A DNA stretch of 64,000 nucleotides from Candidatus Levyibacteriota bacterium (GTDB lineage Bacteria > Patescibacteria > Microgenomatia > Levybacterales > UBA12049): NCBI GenBank assembly GCA_029260965.1, contig JAJDCG010000001.1, positions 1 through 64,000 of the forward strand. The letters are read 5' to 3'. This document shows, piece after piece, positions 16,994 to 24,792 of this stretch (position 1 is its first letter; every line of letters starts with the position of its first letter). A program made the translations under genes and the position numbers. The notes under the pieces are model-generated. The model searched no databases. It worked only from the letters and a program-made list of their open reading frames with translations, and was not told the origin of the DNA.

Positions 16994-17054
16994 TCTTATT
17001 AGTTGATTGGATAATTAGCTGATTGGATTATTGGATGATTATCAACTAATTCTC
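16994..17054. repeat. Palindromic AATCAACTAAT repeat, right flank of the four-helix gene (copy E)
   Basis: Begins TTATTAGTTGATTGGATAAT and ends GATTATCAACTAAT, so its own ends are inverted. It is also inverted relative to copy D. It lies directly upstream of the four-helix-bundle start codon. Confidence 0.75.
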
Positions 17055-17091
17055 GCACATTTCCCGAGGAATGACAAATAAAAACTTTTTG

Positions 17092-17409
17092 TCACTGTTT
17101 GGGTGCTGAACGCCTATATAAATCTAGTCTCTTTTTTATTCTCCTACTCTGATCCGGAGTAACTACGACTGTTGCACACATTCCTCTCTGCTCACCCTCT
17201 GGAGACACTACATCATAACCAGTAATAACACTGCCTGTTAGTTTATCTACTGGTTTGGTTCCTTCTGGGGGAACGAAAAATATAACATCTCGTTTTTCAC
17301 CCGATCTACCTTTATAAAATCCAAATGGTGCTCGATTATTATCAAATAATTCCCTTAGAATTCCACCCTCTTCCAATGGGTGCAAATTAATTTCGTGTGA
17401 ATTTCCCAT
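17092..17409 (-). CDS. Small protein of unknown function
   Basis: A 105-residue soluble protein, unrecognised. It has a glycine-containing strand-rich middle (GFYKGRSGEKRDVIFFVPPEG, in part) and a basic helical C-terminus (TPDQSRRIKKRLDLY). It has no signal peptide. It stands alone between the repeat-flanked gene and nnrD. Confidence 0.55.
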   Translation of the reverse strand: MGNSHEINLHPLEEGGILRELFDNNRAPFGFYKGRSGEKRDVIFFVPPEGTKPVDKLTGSVITGYDVVSPEGEQRGMCATVVVTPDQSRRIKKRLDLYRRSAPKQ

Positions 17410-17465
17410 AATTTAAATGGGATTATATCACGACTATGGGGTTTTTATCAAGGAGCTTATGAACA

Positions 17466-17492
17466 ACAACTAGTTGATTAGCTGATTCATTA
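17466..17492. repeat. Palindromic repeat fragment covering the nnrD stop codon (copy F)
   Basis: AACTAGTTGATTAGCTGATT belongs to the AATCAACTAAT family. It encodes the last residues (NQLIN) and the stop codon of nnrD, as if it had replaced the original gene end. Confidence 0.5.
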
Positions 17493-18309
17493 CCCTTGGC
17501 ACCTCCTCTGCCAGATCTGATGCGTTGAAGCTGTAGCCGACCCTTTCGTACAAACTATCCCCGGCTTTTTTGTTGAAATAAGAGGCAGCGCAAGCTGCGA
17601 GGAATAAATCATTTTTGCAAGCTAGTGCTGCGACAAGTCCAGCCAGAACGTCTCCTGTCCCACCTTTGGTCATCCCTGCATTCCCACCACTAATCTTCAA
17701 ACATTTATCCTTAGAACAAACAATATCCTCTTTCCCTTTTAGTAAAATCGTAATCCCAAATTTTTCAGCCATTTTTCTTACTTCTTCTTCCGTAATTCCT
17801 GATTCCTTATTCCTTATTCCTGTTTTAAACAACTTTTCAAACTCCCCCTGATGCGGGGTGATTATGCAATTTCTTGGCAACTCCTCAGGTTGTATTACCT
17901 GAAGCGATCCTCCATCCACCACCCATTTCTTATCTGGAAATTTTTTGAATAAACTTTCAGTCAGTTGCCTAGTATCATCATCCCCCTCCTCCACTCCTTC
18001 AGGTCGTGGCATACCAGGACCAATCAAAATCACATTCGCCTCATCAGCATATAAATCAATTTTTGAACGTGGAATAACTATCCCATTTCTGAATTCCTCC
18101 TTTGCTTGTCTGACTATTTCATTATTCTCACTTACAGATGAGTAATAAACCATGTCTACAATTCTGCTTGCAACAGTCAGCGCCCAGAGGCTAGCTGCAT
18201 GAAAAAGCTTTGACCCACCAATAAGCAGCAGTTTCCCATTCTCACCCTTATGAGAATTGCCAGGAGGAACATAAAGTTTTTTTAATTCTTCAAAGTTAAA
18301 TTCATTCAT
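17470..18309 (-). CDS. nnrD: ADP/ATP-dependent NAD(P)H-hydrate dehydratase
   Basis: A 279-residue ribokinase-fold enzyme that repairs hydrated NAD(P)H. The marks are GGSKLFHAASLWAL near the N-terminus, ITPHQGEFEKL, and the catalytic and nucleotide motif GMTKGGTGDVLAGL. The epimerase domain (NnrE) that is often fused is absent. An in-frame repeat of the GATTCCTTATTCC type (17796-17825) adds GIRNKESGI to a loop. It ends inside a palindromic repeat. Confidence 0.92.
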   Translation of the reverse strand: MNEFNFEELKKLYVPPGNSHKGENGKLLLIGGSKLFHAASLWALTVASRIVDMVYYSSVSENNEIVRQAKEEFRNGIVIPRSKIDLYADEANVILIGPGMPRPEGVEEGDDDTRQLTESLFKKFPDKKWVVDGGSLQVIQPEELPRNCIITPHQGEFEKLFKTGIRNKESGITEEEVRKMAEKFGITILLKGKEDIVCSKDKCLKISGGNAGMTKGGTGDVLAGLVAALACKNDLFLAACAASYFNKKAGDSLYERVGYSFNASDLAEEVPRVMNQLIN

Positions 18310-18346
18310 AAATCAAATCCAAAAGTAAAGGTTTTAAGCTTTAACT

Positions 18347-19390
18347 TTAACTTCCCAATTCTATCATCTCCACATCCATCAATTCATTTTTAAAAACAAA
18401 TTCCTTGTGCGTTGTTGTTGCAATCGTTTGATATTTATTCATCAAATCCAAAACACGTCCAATATTTTTTTCATCCAGTTCTGAGAAAATATCATCAAGT
18501 AAAAGTACCGGGTCCTTGTCCAAACGCTTCTTAATAAGCGCGATTTGCGAGAGTTTGAGCTCCAAAGCAACCAGTCTTTGCTGGCCTCTAGATCCAAAAT
18601 CTCTGAACTCATTACCACTTTTTGCTTTTATCAAAACATCATCTCTATGAGGACCTACCAAGGTAACACCTGCGCCAATTTCTGCGCTTTTATACTTTTC
18701 CAGCCGTGGTATTGATATCTCAGAATTGTCATAATCCAGAACAAAATCAAGAAGGTCTTTATTTTGTTTATTAACATAATCTATAAACTCAGCTCTTTTC
18801 TTTGAAACTATCTGACCATTTTTGATTAGTAAATTATCCCAGTATTCAAATCTTTCTTCATTACGGCTACCTGTTTCTTGCACGTCTTTAATCAGCGCGT
18901 TTCTTTGTTTTAGCGCTTTGATATAAACAGTCAATGACTGCCGATAGTCCCTATCAACAGCCTCAATTGCCTCATCAAGAAACTTTCTTCTCACCCCTGG
19001 CTGTCCATCCACAATATCAAGATCAATTGGACTAAAACTTACAACAGGAATATGGTTTGCAAAATCCAATTTTTTTTTGGCAACTTTATTAACTAGATAT
19101 TTTCGCCTGAAAATATTTGTCATCTCTGAAAAAACGACTTCAAGATCAACAGTTTCTCCTTCTGCATCTGATATCTTCCCGACAACTCTGGCAATCTGTT
19201 TATCAAATTGAATACAAATTTTGTCATCTGATCTATTGCCCTTTCCTGTCAAAAGAACATAAATAGCTTCAATTAAATTACTTTTACCAATCGCGTTGGG
19301 GCCGACTATAATTGTGGTTTGTGGAGAAAATTTAAATTCTGCCTTTGTATAGTTGCGGAAATTTTGGAGAGAAAGCGTTGTTAAAATCAT
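18347..19390 (-). CDS. recF: DNA replication and repair protein RecF
   Basis: A 347-residue SMC-like ATPase that loads RecA at gaps. Walker A GPNAIGKSN is near residue 31, the signature region is FGSRGQQRLVALELKLSQ and Walker B is LLLDDIFSELDEKN. Length is typical. The ATG ending at 19390 gives the usual MxLxxLxLxNFRNY start. A longer TTG-started form would add three residues. A palindromic repeat (19402-19448) separates it from pyrH. Confidence 0.95.
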   Translation of the reverse strand: MILTTLSLQNFRNYTKAEFKFSPQTTIIVGPNAIGKSNLIEAIYVLLTGKGNRSDDKICIQFDKQIARVVGKISDAEGETVDLEVVFSEMTNIFRRKYLVNKVAKKKLDFANHIPVVSFSPIDLDIVDGQPGVRRKFLDEAIEAVDRDYRQSLTVYIKALKQRNALIKDVQETGSRNEERFEYWDNLLIKNGQIVSKKRAEFIDYVNKQNKDLLDFVLDYDNSEISIPRLEKYKSAEIGAGVTLVGPHRDDVLIKAKSGNEFRDFGSRGQQRLVALELKLSQIALIKKRLDKDPVLLLDDIFSELDEKNIGRVLDLMNKYQTIATTTHKEFVFKNELMDVEMIELGS

Positions 19391-19401
19391 TAGCTTCAAT
19401 A

Positions 19402-19448
19402 ATTACCAATTTCCAATCAACTAATAAATTAGATGATTTGTTGATTCC
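19402..19448. repeat. Palindromic AATCAACTAAT repeat (copy G)
   Basis: Contains ACCAATTTCCAATCAACTAAT, then AGATGATTTGTTGATT. Its ends are inverted copies. It lies between recF and pyrH. Confidence 0.7.
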
Positions 19449-19453
19449 TAAAA

Positions 19454-20164
19454 TCATTCTATTACCGTTCCTACAAATTCTTTTTCCTCGAAATAATTTT
19501 CTATATTTTTAAAATTCTCGCCTGACATAATTATAACCTTCACACCGAGTGCTTCAGCTTTTTTAGCAGCAATTGGATCAAATGGTGCATGCATCCCAGG
19601 AATCCATTCATCTCCTACCATAGTCCTGAATTCCTTCCAGTTCATTTTATCAATTGGTTTTGCATCATTAAATTTATTTGGGTCCTTATCATAAACCTGA
19701 GTTACATTACTTAAGTTTATTACTGTATCTACACCATAATCTTCACATAAAAGAAGAGCATCATAATCTGTCGACCAACCTGGCTTCCAACCTGCTGCTA
19801 CCACAACCTGCTCTTCTACTCTTCTTATTATTTCATAGTGTTTTATTATATAGGGATGAGCTATATCTCTAAAAATTGTTTTCACTAGGTGAGCATTCAA
19901 CTTTGTTGCGTGAATACCTAGATAATCAAGATCATCCCGCGTTAACTCGTGGCCTACCACCTCTCGACCTGCGTCTCGATACTGACGTGCTGTTGCGCCA
20001 CCGCCTACAACCAAAAAAAACTGGCGCTGATCTCCCTTTGCCAGTTCTTTTCTTATAAAACTGTTCAAATTCTTTAGAAATGAAGTATCAATTCCTCCAT
20101 TTGGAACCACAAGCGATCCTCCAATTGAAAATACCACCCTTTTACGACTATTGTTGCTACCCAT
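19454..20164 (-). CDS. pyrH: UMP kinase, archaeal-like form
   Basis: About 236 residues, an amino-acid-kinase fold enzyme that makes UDP from UMP. N-terminal VVFSIGGSLVVP binds phosphate. GGGATARQYRDAG and the late strand VDTVINLSNVTQVYDKDP are typical. The shape and length are closer to archaeal UMP kinases than to the hexameric bacterial form, as reported for CPR genomes. The start at 20164 is preferred over a 21-residue extension that overlaps mutM. Confidence 0.88.
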   Translation of the reverse strand: MGSNNSRKRVVFSIGGSLVVPNGGIDTSFLKNLNSFIRKELAKGDQRQFFLVVGGGATARQYRDAGREVVGHELTRDDLDYLGIHATKLNAHLVKTIFRDIAHPYIIKHYEIIRRVEEQVVVAAGWKPGWSTDYDALLLCEDYGVDTVINLSNVTQVYDKDPNKFNDAKPIDKMNWKEFRTMVGDEWIPGMHAPFDPIAAKKAEALGVKVIIMSGENFKNIENYFEEKEFVGTVIE

Positions 20165-20205
20165 CCTAAGTTCCAATAGTAGCAAAGATGAGTTAGAATT
20201 ACAAT

Positions 20206-21066
20206 CTACTTTTGACATTTGGGGCAATAAAAAGTTCCGCGTCCACCAAGAGTTATTTTTTCAATCATGCTTTTACACTTTTTACATGGCTTTCCTTTTT
20301 GATTATAAACCTGAAAAAAATCTTGATACTGTCCTGCCCCTCCCAGCACATCAACATAACTCCACTCTGATGCGCCGCCCACCTCAATCCCTTTTTTCAT
20401 TACTTTTTCAAGAGAGTTAAACAGCTTTTCCTGCTCTTTCATGTTCAAAGAATTTGCGGCTCTTTTGGGATTTATTCCTGCCAGATACAATCCGTCATTG
20501 GCATAAATATTTCCTACCCCTGCCATTTTTGCTTGATCCATAATTACCTGTTTAATGGTCGCTTTATTTTTTTTCAAAATTTGCTCAAACCTTGCAAGAT
20601 CTAATTCTTTAAAAAACTCAGGTCCTAAATTTTTGAAAAATGGTAAATTACCCACATCTTTTGTCAACAGAACCTTGACCCAACCAAACTGCCTCACATC
20701 ACGATAAAAAAGCTTTGCTTTTTTATCTAAATCAAAAATAACGTGGGTATACTTATCTGGTAAATTACCAACATCAATTTTACAGATTGCAAGCTTTTCT
20801 GTCGAAACTTTAGCGAAAGAAAAATCCCTAGCATACAATAACTGTCCAGTCATCTTTACATGGATTGCAATACTGTAATCATTATCTAGATCTATTAACA
20901 GGCCTTTACCAAATCTTCTCACCCTCTGAATTTTGGCACCTTTGCACATGCTTGTCTCTCCTGAAAAAATGCGTCTCAATCGAACATGAACATCTTCAAT
21001 TTCGTGATCAATTAAATATTTTTGAAGACCCAATCTGATTGTCTCAACCTCAGGTAATTCCGGCAT
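20206..21066 (-). CDS. mutM: Formamidopyrimidine-DNA glycosylase
   Basis: A 286-residue bifunctional glycosylase and AP lyase that removes oxidised purines. After the Met, PELPEVETIR carries the catalytic proline and glutamate. The helix-two-turn-helix with VGNIYANDGLYLAGINP and the C-terminal zinc finger (CKKCKSM..FYCPKCQK) are intact. TATAAT (21074-21079) ends 7 bases before the ATG, back to back with the hpt promoter. Confidence 0.96.
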   Translation of the reverse strand: MPELPEVETIRLGLQKYLIDHEIEDVHVRLRRIFSGETSMCKGAKIQRVRRFGKGLLIDLDNDYSIAIHVKMTGQLLYARDFSFAKVSTEKLAICKIDVGNLPDKYTHVIFDLDKKAKLFYRDVRQFGWVKVLLTKDVGNLPFFKNLGPEFFKELDLARFEQILKKNKATIKQVIMDQAKMAGVGNIYANDGLYLAGINPKRAANSLNMKEQEKLFNSLEKVMKKGIEVGGASEWSYVDVLGGAGQYQDFFQVYNQKGKPCKKCKSMIEKITLGGRGTFYCPKCQK

Positions 21067-21073
21067 CAGAGGA

Positions 21074-21098
21074 ATTATATCAAAGAATATTGTATAAT
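21074..21098. promoter_or_regulatory. Back-to-back -10 boxes of the divergent mutM and hpt genes
   Basis: TATAAT on the minus strand (21074-21079) and TATAAT on the plus strand (21093-21098) each end 7 bases before a start codon. The whole intergenic region is 39 bases, so the two promoters overlap and both mRNAs should be leaderless. Confidence 0.6.
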
Positions 21099-21105
21099 GC
21101 GGAAA

Positions 21106-21678
21106 ATGAAAACAAACATCAAATTTAAAAGCCCCGAGGAATACAAAACTAACGACATATTGATTTCCAGAGAAATAATCAAGAAAAAAATTGAAGAAAT
21201 GGCAAAACAAATCTCCAAGGAATATAAAAATAACCACATACTGATAATTGGCGTTCTAAAGGGTGCATTTGTACTTGTTGCAGACCTTGTTCAAGCTCTC
21301 CATAATCTAGGCTTTGATAATTTCTCGGTCGAATTCGTGACTGTTTCAAGCTATAAAGGCACGGTCTCAACAGGTATACCTCTAATAACTGACAATATGG
21401 AGGAAAACCCCAGAGACGAACACGTGCTTCTAGTTGATGATATTGTAGAAACAGCACTTACACTCTCAACCATTAAAAAAATAATCACAAATCAAAAAGC
21501 AAAAAGTGTGAAATCGTTTGTATTACTCTCAAAGCCAACCAGCACAAAACCAGCTCTTAAGCCTGATTTCGTGGGATTTGAAATTCCCGACGTCTGGGTT
21601 GAGGGATATGGAATGGATACAAACCAAATAGGACGAGGCAATCCTGATATTATAATTGGACCATCCAGTCAATCTTAA
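21106..21678 (+). CDS. hpt: Hypoxanthine phosphoribosyltransferase
   Basis: A 190-residue purine salvage enzyme joining PRPP to hypoxanthine or guanine. GVLKGAFVLVADL, SSYKGTVSTG and the PRPP loop VLLVDDIVETALTLS are seen. The loop has VDDIVETALT where most members have VEDIIDTGLT. The ATG at 21106 is preferred, since an earlier ATG at 21097 overlaps the -10 box. Confidence 0.93.
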   Translation: MKTNIKFKSPEEYKTNDILISREIIKKKIEEMAKQISKEYKNNHILIIGVLKGAFVLVADLVQALHNLGFDNFSVEFVTVSSYKGTVSTGIPLITDNMEENPRDEHVLLVDDIVETALTLSTIKKIITNQKAKSVKSFVLLSKPTSTKPALKPDFVGFEIPDVWVEGYGMDTNQIGRGNPDIIIGPSSQS

Positions 21679-22079
21679 AAAGATAATATCGCAACTCCAG
21701 CAATAGTCAAAACAATTCCCAATATCTTCATCGCACCCAAGGGTTCATGAAGAAAAATCCAAGAAAGTAACACTACTACAACAATATAGCTACTTGAAAT
21801 CGCTGAGGCCAGTCCAACCGGCAGTTTGGTAAGAGAAAAAACAAATAACAGTGATCCTGCAGCCATCAAAAGTCCTGTAAAAATTCCAAGTGGTAACCCT
21901 TCTGTTGGAAATTTCAAATTCTTCTCGGCCAAATACATGGCTGGAAGCGTAATAATTAGCATGCCAAAAGCCATCAAAACATTTATCTGATAGGCACTAA
22001 GCGACTTCATGGCAAATTTCATCAAAAATGATGCTATTCCCACAAAAAAGACATATCCTGCTAAATATAGATATCCCAT
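21675..22079 (-). CDS. EamA/SMR-like small multidrug or metabolite transporter
   Basis: A 134-residue, four- to five-helix membrane protein of the drug/metabolite transporter superfamily. The C-terminal helix pair with SSSYIVVVVLLSWIFLHEPL is typical of one EamA repeat. As a half-length member it would act as a dimer. Substrate unknown. Its stop overlaps the hpt stop by four bases. Confidence 0.75.
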   Translation of the reverse strand: MGYLYLAGYVFFVGIASFLMKFAMKSLSAYQINVLMAFGMLIITLPAMYLAEKNLKFPTEGLPLGIFTGLLMAAGSLLFVFSLTKLPVGLASAISSSYIVVVVLLSWIFLHEPLGAMKILGIVLTIAGVAILSF

Positions 22080-22104
22080 CTTTTTATTTTAACACAAGCT
22101 TTTT

Positions 22105-23079
22105 CTAGCGACTCAACGCTTTTTTAATTTCCACCAAACCTTCTTCAAAATCAACAATTACTTTATATCCCAACTCTTTTTTTATTTTTGCAATATTATA
22201 TCGACGCGACTGAGCAGTAAATGCCCAGGTAAATCTGGTAAGAGGAGGATGCGATTTTAGAAATAAAACCTTCCATACAAGCTCAACTACTACCGCTAAT
22301 CCATAGGCAAAGCCTGATGAAATATTCTTTTTGGGAATTTTTAAATTATATATCTTCAGAAGCCTTATCAGATACTCACGAAATGTTAATCCTGCCTCAT
22401 CTGTCACATAATAAATTTCTTTATCTTTCCCTTTTTCAAGACTAAGCATAATTGCCTCTGTTACATTCTCAACATGTGATGTTTCAAACAGGCTTTTTCC
22501 TTTATCTATCCAGACAAATCCACCTGATCTTATTTTATCAATAAGCGCATTCGTGCCGTTACTTCCAACTCCCCAAATATATGAGGGTCTTATGATGATA
22601 ATTTTTGTATTTGTTTTTTTAGAATTTGAAAGCGCTATTTCTGCTTCCTTTTTTGCTCTACCATAGTTTGAATTGGGATTTTTGGGATATAGGTATGATT
22701 CATCAATATCAATTAATGGCTTTTTGTCCTGAAGCGCTGCTTCAGAGCTGATATAAATAAATCTTTTTACCTTTTGCCTAGACGCACTCTCAAACAATTT
22801 CTTGCTCGCAAGAGTTATTGCTTTGTAATAAAAATCCCACGGTCCCCAAAAAGTAACAGGTGCAGCAAGATGAATCACCACATCAACTCCTGAAAGCTGG
22901 TCTTTCCAGTTGTCAATATCATCAAGTGAGCCCTCAACTATTTTAATCCCCTTTTTCTCAAGATCTGAACTTTTATCAGGACTTCTTGAGAGAATACTCA
23001 CAACATGTTTTTCTTCCAGCAAACGCTTAAGCACATGCCTTCCCAAAAATCCTGTTGCTCCAGTTACAAACACTTTCAT
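22105..23079 (-). CDS. NAD-dependent epimerase/dehydratase (extended SDR)
   Basis: A 324-residue Rossmann protein. TGATGFLGRHVLKRLL binds NAD, LDDIDNW and VVIHLAAPVTFWGP follow, and SNYGRAKKEAE holds the catalytic YxxxK. The C-terminal hydrophobic stretch (AYGLAVVVELVWKVLFL) resembles 3-beta-hydroxysteroid or sugar-modifying SDRs. It overlaps the glycosyltransferase gene by four bases, so a role in envelope sugar synthesis is plausible. Confidence 0.85.
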   Translation of the reverse strand: MKVFVTGATGFLGRHVLKRLLEEKHVVSILSRSPDKSSDLEKKGIKIVEGSLDDIDNWKDQLSGVDVVIHLAAPVTFWGPWDFYYKAITLASKKLFESASRQKVKRFIYISSEAALQDKKPLIDIDESYLYPKNPNSNYGRAKKEAEIALSNSKKTNTKIIIIRPSYIWGVGSNGTNALIDKIRSGGFVWIDKGKSLFETSHVENVTEAIMLSLEKGKDKEIYYVTDEAGLTFREYLIRLLKIYNLKIPKKNISSGFAYGLAVVVELVWKVLFLKSHPPLTRFTWAFTAQSRRYNIAKIKKELGYKVIVDFEEGLVEIKKALSR

Positions 23080-23579
23080 GTCTTATTTATTTTATTATTT
23101 ACAAACTCGCTTATTTGTTTTTTAAATCTCGCAGAAGAAAATTTCCCTGCTTGCTTGATACAATTTTCCTTAAAAATGTCATTCTGAGCAGAGAAAAGAA
23201 TCTCAAATCTTTTTATAGCCTCATTCAGCGCCTCTGAAGTGTTCTTATCAAAGAACAATCCAGTCGCAGACCCTGAACTCTTCAAAGGGTCAATTACCGT
23301 TTCTTTTACTCCACCCGAATGATAAGCAATAACTGGCGTCCCACACATCATCGCCTCAACTGGTGTAATCCCAAAATCCTCATCAACGGATGCAAAAACA
23401 AACGCCCTAGCATTTGTCATCAGTTCTAATTTCTGCTCATCAGTTACCTCACCCAAGAATTCTATATTTTCTTGCTTGTTGCTTTTTGCTTTTTGCTTTA
23501 ACTCCTCCTCAAATCCCGCAAATCCTTTCCCAAATATTTTAAGTGGTAATTTATTTTCATTAAAAGCTTTCACTATCAC
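23076..23579 (-). CDS. Glycosyltransferase family 4, C-terminal half (after frameshift)
   Basis: This frame encodes the nucleotide-sugar-binding domain of a GT4 enzyme: IFGKGFAGFEEEL, FVFASVDEDFGITPVEAM with the conserved E..G..E motif, and PVIAYHSGGVKETV. Translated upstream of the first ATG, the frame continues through YYLTGGRLARAKGVD to the heptamer tract at 23631-23663, so it is the rest of the gene that begins at 24256. It lies one base out of frame with that gene. It would only be made after a change in repeat number, a frameshift, or internal initiation. Confidence 0.8.
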   Translation of the reverse strand: MIVKAFNENKLPLKIFGKGFAGFEEELKQKAKSNKQENIEFLGEVTDEQKLELMTNARAFVFASVDEDFGITPVEAMMCGTPVIAYHSGGVKETVIDPLKSSGSATGLFFDKNTSEALNEAIKRFEILFSAQNDIFKENCIKQAGKFSSARFKKQISEFVNNKINKT

Positions 23580-23614
23580 ATCAACACCTTTTGCTCTAGC
23601 CAGTCTCCCACCTG

Positions 23615-24256
23615 TCAGGTAATAATTACTGGATCTTGGATCTTGGATCTTGGATCTTGGATTTCAACTGGCGGATATATAACTGTCGCATCTTGCTGAT
23701 AAAATTTCTTGATCCTGCCTTTTACTTCTTCAGAATTGGCAATAAAATAATCAACGTTTTTTGAAGCTAAAAAATCTACTTTTCTCAAAAAATAATTTGC
23801 AATTTCTGCAAAAAAAGCAAAAAACTTGTTTTTTTTCCAGTCTCTGGCTGTCTTATATCCATATAAATATCTCGGAGGTGTATGGGTGTAGCAAATCAGA
23901 ATTGGATCTTTGATCTTTGATCTTTGATCTTTGAATCTGTTCCCAACCCAGTTGGGAAAATATGCTCCAGTTTGCGAGACAATCACCACGTCATAGCCTG
24001 ACAAATCAAGGCTGGAGAAAGCAAAAGGAGATAAAAGACGAAGAGGTGAAATCAATTTCTGGCGAAATGGAATCTTGTCCAGAAATGTCGTCTTTATTTT
24101 ATATTTCTCAAACCTTTTTCTATGCGGACCAAGATAGTCTGGTGCATAAATAGATGTATAGACAGTAGCATCAGGATAAATCTGAAGAAGTGTCTCAAGC
24201 ACTCGCTCTGCCCCACCGTATTCTTTTATGTAATCATGAACTATCGCAACTTTCAT
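23615..24256 (-). CDS. Glycosyltransferase family 4, N-terminal half (ends at frameshift)
   Basis: 213 residues of the acceptor domain: KVAIVHDYIKEYGGAERVL at the start, DVVIVSQTGAYFP, CYTHTPPRYLYGY and YFIANSEEVKGRIKKFY, ending at the domain hinge (TVIYPPVE). It then runs through a heptamer tract and stops. One extra heptamer would restore a full enzyme of about 390 residues. A second tract (23905-23932) lies upstream, in frame. TATAAT ends 6 bases before the ATG. Probable role: cell-surface glycan synthesis. Confidence 0.85.
   Translation of the reverse strand: MKVAIVHDYIKEYGGAERVLETLLQIYPDATVYTSIYAPDYLGPHRKRFEKYKIKTTFLDKIPFRQKLISPLRLLSPFAFSSLDLSGYDVVIVSQTGAYFPNWVGNRFKDQRSKIKDPILICYTHTPPRYLYGYKTARDWKKNKFFAFFAEIANYFLRKVDFLASKNVDYFIANSEEVKGRIKKFYQQDATVIYPPVEIQDPRSKIQDPVIIT
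23631..23663. repeat. Heptamer repeat (GGATCTT)4 at the glycosyltransferase frameshift
   Basis: Four perfect units (23631-23658) plus a partial one. On the coding strand the unit is ATCCAAG, which reads IQDPRSK in any frame. With four copies the gene runs into TGA soon after. With five, the reading frame joins YYLTGGRL and the rest of the enzyme. Confidence 0.9.
23905..23932. repeat. Heptamer repeat (GATCTTT)4 in the glycosyltransferase N-terminal half
   Basis: Four perfect units, encoding KDQRSKIKDP between GNRF and ILICYTHTPP. This is the same heptamer as in the DNA ligase gene, again in the stop-free orientation. Confidence 0.85.
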
Positions 24257-24300
24257 TTCCTGATTATAGCTTTTTTATGAGTGTTTGGCGAGAAAAAATA

Positions 24301-24328
24301 TTGACAACTTTAACAAAACACTTATACT
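24301..24328 (+). promoter_or_regulatory. Consensus promoter of the small gene at 24337
   Basis: TTGACA (24301-24306), 16 bases, TATACT (24323-24328), then 8 bases to the ATG at 24337. It supports both the start choice and leaderless transcription. Confidence 0.7.
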
Positions 24329-24336
24329 TTCATTGC

Positions 24337-24546
24337 ATGGAAGATAAAGCTGACAGTAATGAGCAACAAACCCAAACTATAGAAGGTGTTTTTTTTGAGG
24401 TAAGAAATTACCTTTCAGATCCTTCACATCGCTTAAGAATCAATGTTGTTAATGACTGTGCAAAATTTATTGAAGGTGGAGCAACAAATAAAATAATACT
24501 AGAAGCAATAACGGATCCTGAAAATCAAATTAGTTCTTCTTCATAA
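24337..24546 (+). CDS. Small acidic protein of unknown function
   Basis: A 69-residue protein, not recognised. The Gln- and Glu-rich N-terminus is followed by a helical region (FFEVRNYLSDPSHRLRINVV). The start is fixed by the consensus promoter 8 bases upstream. Ten bases separate it from the next small gene, so the two form a probable two-gene unit. Confidence 0.55.
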   Translation: MEDKADSNEQQTQTIEGVFFEVRNYLSDPSHRLRINVVNDCAKFIEGGATNKIILEAITDPENQISSSS

Positions 24547-24555
24547 AACGCTAGA

Positions 24556-24792
24556 ATGGAACAAATAAAACAAGAAGTAAGAATCAATTGCTCTAAAAAT
24601 ACTGACTACATTACTACACTGGCAGAATTCTGGGATAAATTTTATAAAAAACTTCTCAATGCTGAAAAAACAAGACTTAGATCTACTAGTCCTGCTATAA
24701 AACCCGATTCAACACTTGAACAAAGAACAGCGGAGGGAAATATTGCAGCAGGTTTAAGAGAACAAATAGAACAAGCTAGCTTCAATGGCTAA
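24556..24792 (+). CDS. Small helical protein of unknown function
   Basis: A 78-residue charged helical protein, not recognised, following the previous small gene at ten bases. It ends with a four-base tail-to-tail overlap with the exonuclease gene. No motif is visible. Confidence 0.5.
   Translation: MEQIKQEVRINCSKNTDYITTLAEFWDKFYKKLLNAEKTRLRSTSPAIKPDSTLEQRTAEGNIAAGLREQIEQASFNG

Noticed and set aside
23612..23630. UGA recoded as Gly, as in some CPR lineages, to explain the glycosyltransferase stop
   Set aside because: The rest of the enzyme is in a different frame, so reading through TGA would not restore it, and TGA ends many intact genes here.
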